NCBI RefSeq assembly: GCF_027595985.1
Contig: NC_073313.1
Span: 115,335,552-115,399,551, forward strand
Reading direction: 5' to 3'
Source: Sorex araneus
Lineage: Eukaryota; Chordata; Mammalia; Eulipotyphla; Soricidae
Length of the DNA: 64,000 nucleotides
The position numbers and the translations under genes were made by a program. The notes beneath the pieces are model-generated. The model saw only the letters and a program-made list of their open reading frames with translations. It did not search any database and was not told where the DNA came from. Position 1 is the first letter of the stretch; each line of letters opens with the position of its first letter. Shown here piece by piece: positions 43,739 through 54,779 of the stretch.

Positions 43739-45669
43739 TACAGAGCCACCATAGAACACAGTGTCTTCTGGGACCAGCGTATGAAAATCTAAGCAGTGAG
43801 TAACAAGAAACTGGGTTGTAGAGTTTCAACAGAGAATGAAGAGAGCACCATCCAGCTGATCTAACTAGAGATCTCCTATCAGTGGGATGGTAAAACAGTG
43901 AGTTGAAGAGACTCACCCCCAGTCTGCAACAGGAAAATGGGTTAAGAAACAGAGAACCCCACCATACTAGATGAGTGAAGATTGCAGTCCAGAAGACTCT
44001 TCCTGTACTGACCATCTATATAACCTTTCATACAAAGACTTTGGAGAGGAAATGGTTAGGATGTTCACTGAGCTCAGATAGACAGCAGTACTGACAGCCA
44101 AGAAAACGCAGGGAGCTGTGAGAAAGATTGAGTCAGAAATTACTGAACTAAAAAATCTGGTAGGTGACGTGAAAAACTCAATGGAAGGCCTTAGAAGCAC
44201 AGTAACAGCAGCTGAAGAGAAAATCAGTGAGCTCTAAGATGAAATGTATAAAAACCCTAGACAGCAAGAGACAATGGGGAAAAAGCCTGAAAATAAATGA
44301 ACAGCAGATGAGAGAACTTTGGGACAAATTCAAGAGGAACAAGATAAGAATTATCAAGGTCCTGGACTGCCAATAATACAATCCCAAAGAATAAGCAACA
44401 GTCAGAGACATCATTACTGAGAAGCTCCCAGGGCTGAAGACCACATTCACCCAGATCCAAGGGGCCCAAAGGGTACTAGCTAAAAGAGTACCCACAGAGT
44501 ACCTAAATCAAAAGACTCTAAGACACATCCTAATAAGAATGACAAAAGCATAGACTTAGAACACTGAAAGCAGCAAGATCAATGAGGGAAATTTCATACA
44601 AAGGAATGTCTCTAAGCAATGGTTTTATCAAATCAGACCCTGCAGGCCCAAATACAGTGATAGGATATAAGGGGGAAAGAAGCCTCATTGAAACTAATGC
44701 CTAACCAAGAATATGTTATCTGGCCATACTTTTATTCAGATAAATAGTTTCATGGATAGACAATAATTCAGGAACCTTATATGTTCAAAACAAAAATCTA
44801 CAAGAAACAGGGCAGGGACTTTTAAAACACAAAACATATCTTACAAAGATGTCAAGTTTCTATAGAAAGATAGCAGAAAACTATGACAATAATTTCACTC
44901 TATGTCAGCAGCCTAAATGCACCAACTAAGAGACACAGAGTGGCAGAGTGACTTGCAAGCTGTGAACTTGAATCCAACCTTCTGCTGCCTACAAGGCACA
45001 TATCTAATACTAGAGGAAAACGTAGACTCAAACTCAAAGGCTGGAAGACAATTATTTCAAAGAAAACAACTCCCTCAAAAAGGCTTGAGTGGCCACACTT
45101 GTGTAAGACAACGTAGACTTTAGTCTTAAAAAAATCTTAAGGAACTGAGAAAGCCATTTTTAAAGGTCATGGGATATGTACATCAGGAAGAATTTATGCT
45201 CCTAAACATATATACCTCTAATGAGAGAGCAGCAAAATACTTAAAATATCTGCTCATAGACTTGAAAGAAAACATTAATAGCAACAGAATGGGGAGTTCA
45301 ATACCCCTCTATCACATCTCAGTAGATCAGCTAGACAAACTCAGTAAGGAAATACTGTCTATGAAGGAAGAAATGCAAGAGAGGGGCATAGCAGATATAC
45401 TTGGTACTATACACTCCCTTCCAAAAGCTGAACATATGTTCTTCTTCAATGCACATAAAACATTCTCCAAAGATAGACCACATGATGGGTCACAAAACAT
45501 ACCTCCATAAAGAGGATAGAACTTGCATCAAGTATCTTCTCCACCATGATGCACTGAGAATTGACAAACACAAATGAAGAAATAACTCAAACAGATGGAA
45601 ATTTAAAAACTCACTACTGAACAACCTGTGGGTCAAAGACTAAGAAAGGAAATCAAAAGGCTTCTGGAG

Positions 45670-45842
45670 GTCTGGTGCGATAGTACAGCGAGTAGGGCAT
45701 TTACCTTGCATTTGACCAACCTGGATTCAATCCCCGTCATTCCATATGGTCTCCCCAGGACTGTCAGTAGTAATTCCTGAGTGCAGATCCAGGAGTAACC
45801 CCTGAGCATCTCTGGGTGTGATCCAAAAACCATTAAAAAAGA
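45670..45842 (+). mobile_element. tRNA SINE nested in L1
   Basis: A 15-base duplication, aaaaggcttctggag (45655-45669 and 45843-45857), shows insertion into the ORF2 of the old L1. Confidence 0.95.
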
Positions 45843-46394
45843 AAAAGGCTTCTGGAGAATGAAGACACAAGTTATCAGGACTTATGGGACACAGGAAAAG
45901 CACTGTTAAGAGGAAAGTTCATAGCTATGCAAGCATTCTTCAGGAAGAAGGAAAAAACCCACCTAAGTAAACTAACCACACAGCTTGAGAAACTAGCAAA
46001 GAACCCCAAAAAGTAGCTCCAAGCAGGGAGGAAAGAAATAATAAAATTTAGAGCAGAAATTAACCAATGTGAATCCAAGAAAACAATTCAAAAGACTGAT
46101 GAAACCAGGCATTGGTAAGACTCACAAAATAAATGAGAGAAATCTTAGTAAATCTAATTAGAAATGAAAGGGAAGAATGTCAAAATGGATTCTGCAGAAA
46201 TTCAAAGGATTATCAGGGACAACTTTGAAAATCTATGCCATGAAGTGAAAGAACCTAGAAGAAATGAAGAAATTTTTAATCTCATATAACCTCCCAAGGA
46301 TGAACCAAGTGGATACAAAGAAGATAGACAGATCAATTACTTTTGAGGAAATAAAAATGGTAATCAAAAGTTTACACCAAAACAAAAGCTCAGG

Positions 46395-46869
46395 TGCCTT
46401 TTTCCTCTCTTCTCTATCTGAGCTGCCTTTTCCTCAGATAGAGAAGGGAACGACAGGTAAAATGGGGTCGGAGGACCCGCTTGGGATGGGAGATGTACAC
46501 TGAAAGTAGACTATAGATCAAACATGATGGCCACTCAATACCTCTATTGCAAATCACAACACACAAAAGGAGAGAGAGAACAAAAGGTAATGCCAGACCA
46601 CAGAGGTGGGGTGAGGTGGGGGGATAGGGTGGGGAGTGGGAGGGATACTGGGATCATCATGGGTGGAGAATGGGCACTGGTGGAGGGATGAGTACTCAGC
46701 ATTGTATGACTAAAACACAAGCACAAAACATTGTAAATCTGTAAATTACCTCATGCTGATTCACTAAAAAGAAAAAAAGTTTTAAACCAAGTTATTTTAG
46801 CAAAGTGCATTTTCTAATATATGTCAATTGAAATGTAAATAAACTTTGCTGGAAGGTAAAACAAAAACA
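46395..46869 (+). mobile_element. L1 3' insertion with 5' inversion and 3' transduction
   Basis: It starts with ~30 bases of inverted L1 3' UTR (ctctatctgagctgcctttt). It then switches to the sense strand (cagatagagaagggaacg), passes the G-rich core (46605-46650) and reaches the L1 end with an A-rich stretch (about 46768-46782). A further ~80 bases of non-L1 sequence contain AATAAA (about 46839) and a second A-rich end. The host L1 resumes at the duplicated aaaagctcagg (46384-46394 and 46870-46880). Confidence 0.85.
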
Positions 46870-48451
46870 AAAAGCTCAGGCCCAGAAGGTGAGTTATTCC
46901 AAATATTTAATTTAATATACTGCCAAAGCTATTTGGGGTCTTCCAAGAAATTAAATAAACAGAAACACTCCCAGTTTCTTTGAGGCAAACATCTTGATAC
47001 AAAAAACAGACACACACAGCAAAAAAAGGAGAATTACAGACCAATATCCCTAATGAACATAGATGCAAAGATTTTCAACAAAACATTAGAAAATTGAATC
47101 CGAAAACACATCAAAAGGATCATACACTATAACCAAGTGGAATTAATTCTGTGGATACAACAATAGTTTCATGTATGCAAGTCAAGTAATGTGATACACC
47201 AGAGAAATACAAGAAAAAAATAAAATCTATGGTCAAGATAAATAGATGCAGAGAAAGCATTTTTCAAGATCCAGCACCTATTCATGATAAAAACACCCAA
47301 TAATAGAATGTGACTTAAAGGAAATTTCCTCAGCATAGTCAGTCATTTACCACAAGCCCTCAGAAAACATTATAATCAATGGTGAAAAACCAAAATCTTT
47401 CCCTTTAAGATATGGCACAAGACAAGGTTTTCCACTCTCACCACTGATATTCAACATAGTACTTAGTACTTGGAAGTACTTGCCACAGCAGTTAGGCCAA
47501 AAAAAAAAAAACAGATATCAAGGACATCCAGATAGGGAAAGAAATCAAGGTCTCACTTTCTGAGAATGATATCGTATTATACTTAGAAAAGTATTTAAAT
47601 ACTATATAAAACTTTACTAAAGATGTTTTTAAAAACTCCTAGAAACAATAGACTTATATACTAAATTGGGAGACTATAAATCAACAAGCAAAAATCCACG
47701 ATTTGTTATAAACAAATAATGAAATACTAGAGAGATAAATTTTTTAAATTCCCTTCACAATTGTGCCTCAGAAATTCAAGTACCTAGGAATCAACTTAAC
47801 CAAAGAGGTGAAAGGACTCTATGAAAAACAGACAAAACACTAGTAGAAGAAATAAAAGAAGACACAGAAGAAATTAAAGAGGACATAGAAATGGAAACAC
47901 ATCTTTTGCCCATGGATTGGGAACATCGACATCACCAACATGGCCATACTTCCCAAAACATTATACAGATGCAATGAAGTCCCCATAAGGATGCCCATGA
48001 CATATTTATAATTCAAATAAATAAATCAAATACTCCTCAAATTCATATGAAACAATAATACCCCCTCCACTGAATAGCCAAACCAATCCTTGTGAAAAAA
48101 GATGGGAGGCATCACTTTTCCCAACTTCAAACTGTACTTCAAAACACTGGCAATTAAATTAGCATGATACTGCTATAAGGATAGAACCTGACATCAGTGA
48201 AATAAAACTGAAAATCCAGAGACAGACTCTAAGATATATGTTCATCTAATCTTAGATAAAGAGGCAAAAAATATGAAATTAATGTCTCTTTAACAAGTGG
48301 AGCTGGGAAAACTGGTTGGTCATATAAAAATATGAACTCAGACTCCTTTCTAATGCCATGCACAAAAGTCATGAATAACTAAACAATTTTGAATCTGTGA
48401 TAATTAAATAAAAGAGAACTGAATAAAAAAAAAAAGATAAAGAGCCAGAGC

Positions 48452-49505
48452 CACTGAGCGTGAATCGGACCCTCTGCGCCTAAAGACTTTGATTCCAGAG
48501 ATGTAACACATTTGGGCATCCAGCACAGCATCCGATAGCAATGCACTGGGACTGCGAACTGGGCTACAACTCTGTGCTGCCAGGGGTGGATTTTTTTCCT
48601 CCCCACCCTGTCTTCCTGCACGGAAAGCAGCGGCCTGGCGGCACCCACGTGGCAGGCGCCATCTTCGGTGACTCCAAACTCAGAGGTATTCGGTTTTTAC
48701 ACTTGGGGCTCCCAGGAACTCATGGGAAGGGGGCGTAACCGGCCCAGATAAATCCAGAGCCGCTGAGCGCGAATCGGACCCTCTGCACCTAAAGACTTTG
48801 AATTCAGAGACTTCTTACAGCAATGCACTGGGACTGTGAGCTGGGCTATGTAATTTCTGGCAGAATTTTCCCGGGACTTTATACAGAAATCCAAAACTTA
48901 ACATCTATAATTGTCAGCAATGTGAAACGGTTCCTTTTGAACAGGTCTGACTTGGGGGGGAAACTCCAAATAATAACAGTAAGTTTTTGTTGACATTTTG
49001 AAGGTTATTAATGTAGCAGCCACCTCTCTGGACTGTGAACTAAGCAAAAGCCCCATGCTGGCCGACGCGGCGTGGCGTACACCATACTATGAGGCGCAGG
49101 AAGGGGGATGAGGGGGAAAAAGAAAAAAAAAAGGGAAAAGGAAAAAGGGAAAAAAAAGAGAGAGAGAGAGTTATGTACTTGTAGCAGTGGGGCTACATAT
49201 CTCTTCATTTCCAGCAATGAAAAACTAATTATCAAATGTAGTAGGTCTGTCTCTCTTGGTTGGAAACTCCAACAACTATAGTGAGTTTTGTGTTGAATTA
49301 TGGAATGTAATCAAGGTAAAGAAAAAATGAAGTGAAATTCATTAGTTATACAGTAGGGGGTAAGGGGTGGGGGCGGGGGTATACTGGGGTTTCTGGTGGT
49401 GGAATATGGGCACTGGTGATGGGATGGGTGTTTGAATATTGTATAACTGACATATAAACCTGAGAACTTTGTAACTTTCCACATGGTGATTTAATAAAAA
49501 GTTTT
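48452..49505 (+). mobile_element. L1-tailed composite element, full-length form (C3)
   Basis: Two GC-rich 5' units start at 48445 and 48754 (309-bp spacing), each opening ccagagcc(a/g)ctgagcg. The first contains GCCATCTT (48658-48665). The middle section, an internal second copy of the aactccaa...agtgagttttg block, a G-rich core (49356-49378) and an L1-like end follow, in the same order as C2 and at high similarity. A 24-base duplication (48428-48451 and 49506-49529) flanks it, running into the 5' end of a SINE that was the target. No ORF of LINE type is present. Confidence 0.87.
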
Positions 49506-49515
49506 AAAAAAAAGA

Positions 49516-49690
49516 TAAAGAGCCAGAGCAATAGAATAGTGGGTAGGACACTTGTCTTGCACAGAGTCAACCCTGGTTTGATTCCTTGCATCCTATATGG
49601 ACCCCCAGGCACCAGTAACAGTAATTTCTGAATGCAGAACTAAGAGCAATCCCTACGCATCACCTGGTATGGCCCCAAAACCCCCCCAAA
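49516..49690 (+). mobile_element. tRNA SINE split at its 5' end by composite C3
   Basis: It starts agccagagcaatagaatagt and ends ggtatggccccaaaac. Its first bases are within the duplication made by C3, so the SINE is older than C3. Confidence 0.88.
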
Positions 49691-49965
49691 AAAGCAAAAA
49701 ACACAAATTCACAAGGGTAGGCAGAAAAGAAAAAAGGAACTAAAAAATAGCCACAAAACAATAACTTGATATATGCAAGTCCTTAATATGACAGTAATTA
49801 CTCTGAGTCTAAATAGATTGAATTCACCCAGAAAAGCACAAAGTAACTAGGTGGACAAAAGTATTAAGAACCTAAGGATATACTTCTTGCAAAATACTCA
49901 TCCAGTTTTTAAGATACACAGAATCTGAAAATTAAAGGACTGTGCTAACTATTCTTATATCAGAC
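49691..49965 (+). mobile_element. Old LINE remnant
   Basis: The phrase ccacaaaacaataacttgat and following text are L1-like inter-ORF material. It continues after the insertion at 49982-50351. Confidence 0.45.
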
Positions 49966-49981
49966 AAAATAACTATTTATG

Positions 49982-50351
49982 CATGAGCGGAAGGGAGAAG
50001 GCAGATGGAATAGAGAAGGGATCACTAAGAAAATGATGGCTAGAGGAACCAGTTGGGATGGGAGATGCATGCCGAAAGTAGATAATGGACCAAACATGAT
50101 GACCTCTCAGTGTCTGTGTTGCAAGCTATAATGCCCAAAAGTAGAGAGAGATTATGGGGAATATTGTCTGCCTTAGTGGCAGGGGGAGGGTGGGAAAGGG
50201 GGGGTATATCCGGGATATTGGTGGTTGGGGAATGTGCACTGGTGGAGGGATGGGTGTTTGATCATTGTGAGATTGTAACCCAAACATGAAAGCTTGTAAC
50301 TATCTTACGGTGATTCAATAAAATTAAAAAAATTAAAATAATAACAATAAT
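49982..50351 (+). mobile_element. L1 3' UTR insertion
   Basis: A 5'-truncated L1 of 370 bp. The duplication aaaataactatttatg (49966-49981) against aaaataactattcatg (50352-50367) differs at one base. Confidence 0.94.
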
Positions 50352-50441
50352 AAAATAACTATTCATGTATCAGACAAAATAAACAAACCAATAACATTAA
50401 CAAGAGACAGAGAAGGTCATTATATAATAAGAAGTTAGTCC

Positions 50442-50614
50442 GGGCCTGAGCCATAGCACAGCGGGAAGGGCGTTTGCCTTGCACGCGGCCGACCCAGGTT
50501 CGATCCCTGGCATCCCATATGGTCCCCCAAGCATTGCCAGGAGCAATTCCTGAGTGAAAAACCAGGAGTAACCCTTGAGCATCGCTGGGTGTGACCCAAA
50601 AAAGCAAAAAAAAA
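50442..50614 (+). mobile_element. tRNA SINE, young copy
   Basis: Near-consensus with an intact B box (caggttcgatccctgg). Flanks are aagaagttagtcc (50429-50441) and aagaagtcagtcc (50615-50627). Confidence 0.96.
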
Positions 50615-50654
50615 AAGAAGTCAGTCCTTCAAGAAAGTATAGTAATCACAGTTA

Positions 50655-50705
50655 CCGGTGCCTGCTCAAGCAAATTGATGACAGTGCGGCAGTGCTACAG
50701 TGCTG
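50655..50705 (+). mobile_element. Isolated RTE 3' tail
   Basis: Only the terminal ~50 bases shared by RTE and SINE2 are present (accggtgcctgctcaagcaa, then ttgatgacagtg...gctacagtgctgc). It could be an extremely truncated RTE or SINE2 insertion. Confidence 0.75.
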
Positions 50706-51077
50706 CATATGCACCCAATACTGGATAAATTAAATGCAAATCAAGTATTTTCTCTAAGCCTTTCTGTAAACTTTCCCTGGAATCAACAGAATATAAGACT
50801 TTAAACAACTCATTGATTATAAGGCAGTATGTTAGAAAGTGATTATTTTGTCAAATATTCCAATGTAAAATGAAATCCATAAAAATACCTTTTAGTGTGG
50901 TTGAACAGATGTCTTATATAGGAGGTTGAAAGTTATAAAAAAGAAACAATTAGGAGGAATGAGTTAAACTACTCTTTTTTTAATTAGAAATAAAATATAG
51001 TATGAAAGATATAAAAATGTGGTATACAGATATAGTCGACCAACTGACCCAATAGAAATATAGAAAGTCAACATTAT
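50706..51077. other. Unannotated unique stretch
   Basis: No gene or repeat was recognised. Confidence 0.5.
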
Positions 51078-51230
51078 GGGGTCAGAGAGATGATGTAGCA
51101 AGTAAGGTGCTTATCTTGCATGCACTTGACTCAGGTCCCAGCACTACAAGTGTTCTAAGCACCCCCAGGACCATTAAGCCAGGAGTAAGCCCGAATACTG
51201 CTGGTTGTGGCCCCAAAACAAAAACAGAAA
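51078..51230 (+). mobile_element. tRNA SINE, diverged
   Basis: From ggggtcagagagatgatgta to ttgtggccccaaaac. Its 3' half is part of the inverted duplication with 54780-55095. Confidence 0.8.
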
Positions 51231-51480
51231 ACCCTGAAACAAAAAAACCCTTCAGATCCTTGTCTTTCATCAAAAGTAAATAAACAGATGTGTCATGACC
51301 ACACAATGCAGACTATGCAGTCAAAAACTTCATTAGATTTATATCAATTTTTATGAGATTTATTTAGCTTTATGTTGCACGAAGCTATTCATAACTTACT
51401 GCTATGTAAGAAATGCAACTTATTGGGGGAAATACTATAAAAACACTTTATCCAGCAATGAAAAATAAAAGTTGGGAGTG
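51165..51480. repeat. Left arm of a ~315-bp inverted duplication
   Basis: The arm holds the end of a SINE plus unique sequence (ctttcatcaaaagtaaataa, and gagatttatttagctttatg). The reverse complement recurs at 54780-55095 with scattered substitutions. Confidence 0.88.
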
Positions 51481-51515
51481 CGTAATATAAAATTCTTTTG
51501 TAATATGTACTCTTG

Positions 51516-52230
51516 TAGAAGGTGCGGTCTTCTTTATAGAACTTCTCCAACTCCATGTAGAACTTCTCAATTTCTTCTTCCTTGTAGTTGGATGTTGGAG
51601 CATAGACGACGAAGATAGAAACTGCCGGCAGTGAGCCACATCTATTTAAGCGTAATCATCTGATTCAGGTTGTTAGGCATTCGAATAAATCAATGCTCAT
51701 GGCCAAATTCGTGTTGACAAGGACACTTATGCCACCAATGCCTCTGTTGTCACATGTTCTGAGGAACAGTTCTTCTCCAGTGTCGAAAATGGCATGATGT
51801 GATCGATGCCTTCTCACTTCAGTCAGACTAATGTGTCGTACTTGATCTTCTGCACTTGCATCATCAGGTCCTCGATGGATGCTTCCGATACCAGCGTACC
51901 TGCGTTGAAAGTACAGACAGTCATTTTAGTCCTTCTTCGTTTTGGTAGTCTAGTTCATCCTTGAGATTTTATCAGCCTCTCCTTGTTCATCCTTCTTAAT
52001 GTTTCCATATTGGGGGCTCTTTTGGTGTCAGGTGAATGAGCCCCATTGTTGTTACTGTCTTTGGCATATTAAATATGCCACAGGTAGCTTGCCAGGTAAC
52101 TTATCCATGTGTGCGGGGTACTCTCAGTAACTTGCTGGGCTCTCCAAGGGGGATGGAGGCTTTTTGGGCGGCCTCTAATCGCCCTTATAGGTGTTCCCAT
52201 GGTTCACACCATATTTGAACCCCATTAAAT
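51516..52230 (-). mobile_element. RTE LINE, 5' UTR and endonuclease N-terminus only
   Basis: On the minus strand the start codon at 51924-51922 opens MTVCTFNAG, followed by SEASIEDLMMQVQKIKYDTLV and, after stops, endonuclease text to about EDRTFYK at 51520. Upstream (51925-52230) lies a 5' UTR whose part at 52040-52150 (ggcatattaaatatgccaca, agcttgccagg) is the body of SINE2. The element stops inside the endonuclease, so it is 3'-truncated, which ordinary target-primed insertion does not produce. Later deletion or rearrangement is likely. Confidence 0.85.
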
Positions 52231-52439
52231 ATGGTGCAGGAATTATGGAAAATAGGTATCAAGTATCCTATGGTGTGGTCCGGAAAGCGGCCTGGAGCGT
52301 GGCAGTGGCTGGAGAGTGGAGGTAGTAGAGGTCGGCTGATGAGGTATTATTTATCTGGCTCGGGTAGGGTGGGGCATCTGGGTTTGATCCCTGGGGTGCC
52401 GAGATTGGAGGAGTCAGACAAAGGATCTTGTTTCCTCTT
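52231..52439. other. Stretch adjoining the RTE 5' end
   Basis: A GC-moderate part (52280-52420) with ggcctggagcgtggcagtgg. It may be a further upstream portion of the RTE 5' region, but this is not demonstrated. Confidence 0.35.
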
Positions 52440-52610
52440 TTTTTTTTACTTTTTGGGTCACACCTGGTGATGCACAGGGATTACTCCTGGCTCTGCACTC
52501 AGGAACCACTCCTGGAGGTGCTCAGGGGACCATATGGGATGCTGGGAATCGAACCCGGGTTGGCTGCGTGCAAGGCAAATGCCCTACCCACTCTGCTATC
52601 ACTCCAGCCC
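52440..52610 (-). mobile_element. tRNA SINE, young copy
   Basis: Antisense near-consensus copy, flanked by cttgtttcctctt (52427-52439 and 52611-52623). Confidence 0.96.
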
Positions 52611-52929
52611 CTTGTTTCCTCTTAATATCAAGTGATACAATATGTCCTCAAACATAGGTAACATAAAGAAATAAAAATTAATAATTGATGCCATGACTTA
52701 ATTTTTTCTTGGATTTCTGTTTTAATTAGACAAAAGCGATCAATGGATATATTTTCAATCTAAAATATTATGAAAATAGAAGTAATGAAAGAATCCAGAT
52801 CCAAACTTAGGTGAAGACTAAACAGTTGTTTATATATGTATCACTCTCCCAATGTAGTCCATATATTACCACCTTAAATAAAAATCTTCCAGAAACATTA
52901 ATGAGGTTGGAAGTAGATCCTTATTCTCA

Positions 52930-53085
52930 GGGCCAGAGAGGTAGTGCAGGGGTTAAAGCACTTGCTTTGCATGCAGCTGACAACAGTTTTATTTCTGACA
53001 CCGAATATGGTCTTTGGGAGAAATCCCTGAGTACAGTTAGAAGTAAACCCTTAACAAAGGGGATGTGGTCCATAACATATTTGCA
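52930..53085 (+). mobile_element. tRNA SINE, diverged
   Basis: The head ggccagagaggtagtgcagg is followed by a B-box region changed to acaacagttttatttctgac, a form private to this copy that recurs at 53618. Confidence 0.85.
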
Positions 53086-53215
53086 ATAAATGATATTCTG
53101 TCAGATGCAGATACATGGATACAGTAACTCTATAGTTACAGCTTTTCCACGTGAACAGAGAATGCAGGTAGCAAAAAGTAGCATCATGAATCATGAATCA
53201 CAAAATCCTCGTTAA

Positions 53216-53808
53216 TCGTTGATTTCTCGAGCGGGCTCAGTAATCTCTCCATTCCTCCTTTCCCTGAAATCTTAAAAGTCTCTCTCGACTCGGCCCTTCC
53301 AACAGTGTCTCACTGGAGACTCTTTCAGGGTCAGGGGAATGGGATCCAGCTAGTTACTGGATTTAGCATATGAATACACCATGGGAAGCTTGCAAGGCTG
53401 TCCCATGTGGGCAGGAAACTCTCAGAAGCTTGCCAGTTTCTCCCAGAGGGAGAAGTAGGCTACAAGATATGGCAAAGTGGCCGCGCACTCTGGGAGCTTG
53501 CTTTTAAGTCTCTGGATATTGGCGGTTGATAGAATTACACACATCTGGGTTCCTCTGCCGGTACCTTCATGAGTGAGGCCTGTCCGAACGTGTGGAGAGG
53601 GGCCTCAGGCATGGCTGACAACAGTTTTATTTCTGACAACGAATATGGTCTTTGGGAGAAATCCAAATCCTAGCTTCATGTAGCTAGGCTCTGGTGGTCT
53701 TTGGCCGCCAGGAGCTCTGCTCAGGGTGGGGAGGGAAGTTGGAACCCATCCCCTCCGAGGGTCCCAGGGAAGATAGCCAGGTGTGCATGCAAGAGACTCT
53801 CTTGTAAA
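53216..53808 (-). mobile_element. Long RTE-derived non-autonomous element
   Basis: Same plan as 15123-16129: RTE tail at the left (gatttctcgagcgggctc), RTE 5' UTR text (agactctttcagggtcaggg), then gagcttgcttttaagtctct and a right-hand module ending gcaagagactctcttg. A ~51-bp patch at 53618-53668 comes from the neighbouring SINE at 52979-53029. Confidence 0.8.
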
Positions 53809-53825
53809 AAGAGAGCATAATTCTG

Positions 53826-54668
53826 TAAAATTTAATTTCAATCCTCAGATCTAGACTACCATTTGAGCCTTCGGGGGTGTTTTTCCCCCGCACAGATCAA
53901 GCAGGAGTAAAAGGATGATTTCTTTTCTAAGGATATGTCCTCCTTGTATTAAATTTCCTCAAAAGTGAGTCAATAATCTCTAAGTCTATCCCTTTTATTT
54001 CATAAATCCTACTGAAGAAAAATAAACAGACTAGAAGAGAGAGGAAAAACTATCAACCATATGGTCTTTTTCAAAGGGAAAAATACAAGGTAAGAGAAAA
54101 GAAAACAAGTACTTTTTAAAAACAAGTTTCCTTTTGCCTGAAATTCCACCACTCAAAACCACTGTAAAATGATGTTCCCATTTTATGGACTTAATTTATA
54201 CCAACATGCATCTTTCTAGTAGTGATAAGTAGGCTTGAGCAGGAGTCAGTCTAGGTTCTCCTCTAGACATTAGAAGGCATTTTATTCACTTTCTCAATGT
54301 GTCAGTGAGCTGAACAGCCAGGATTACAAGTAAGCAGAAGTACCACACATCCTATTTAGAAAATTATGTCAGTAATATTCCAAAAAATTCTGTATCATTA
54401 TGAAGCTACTTTTTCAAACATGGTATGGTTTTTGATATGTTTGCCCAGTTAGAATTGAATGGACAACAAAGACTGATACTGTGGCTAGAACTTATAGGAA
54501 AGGATTTTACATGAGTAAATTTTAATTATATTTATTTTAAAGTCATTCTATATTTTATGCCTAGATGTTATCTGTCAGTCTACACCTCATGTCAACTCAC
54601 AGTCATTTCTTACTTGATTTCTTTAAATAACATAAAAAATAGCAGGAAAGATATTAAACAATGTAAAG
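53826..54668. other. Unannotated unique stretch
   Basis: No gene or repeat was recognised. Confidence 0.5.
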
Positions 54669-54681
54669 CTAACATTATTAA

Positions 54682-54753
54682 CTAGTGGAGGGATGGGTGT
54701 TTTGAGATTACAATCATTGTGAGATTGTAACCCAAACATGAAATAAAAACAAA
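54682..54753 (+). mobile_element. Minimal L1 3' end insertion
   Basis: Only ~70 bases of L1 are present (tggagggatgggtgttttga to gtaacccaaacatgaaataa). They lie between copies of aacattattaa (about 54671-54681 and 54757-54767). Confidence 0.85.
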
Positions 54754-54779
54754 AACATTATTAATTACTACAAATCTTC

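Larger units (their letters stand above)
43790..48427 (+). mobile_element. Old L1, ORF1-to-ORF2, decayed and interrupted
   Basis: The longest L1 in the window. A coiled-coil-like ORF1 remnant is readable near 44160-44240 and 44300-44350 (RELWDKFKRNKIRIIKVLD). The ORF2 endonuclease starts near 44890 (SLNAPTKRHRV-type text) with YVHQEEFMLLNIYTSNERAA at 45175. The RT region runs to about 47460 (ggcacaagacaaggttttcc) and the C-terminal part to 48420. Stops and frameshifts are frequent. It is interrupted by a SINE (45670-45842), an L1 3' insertion (46395-46869) and, at its right end, a composite element. The 5' end is uncertain. Confidence 0.85.
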
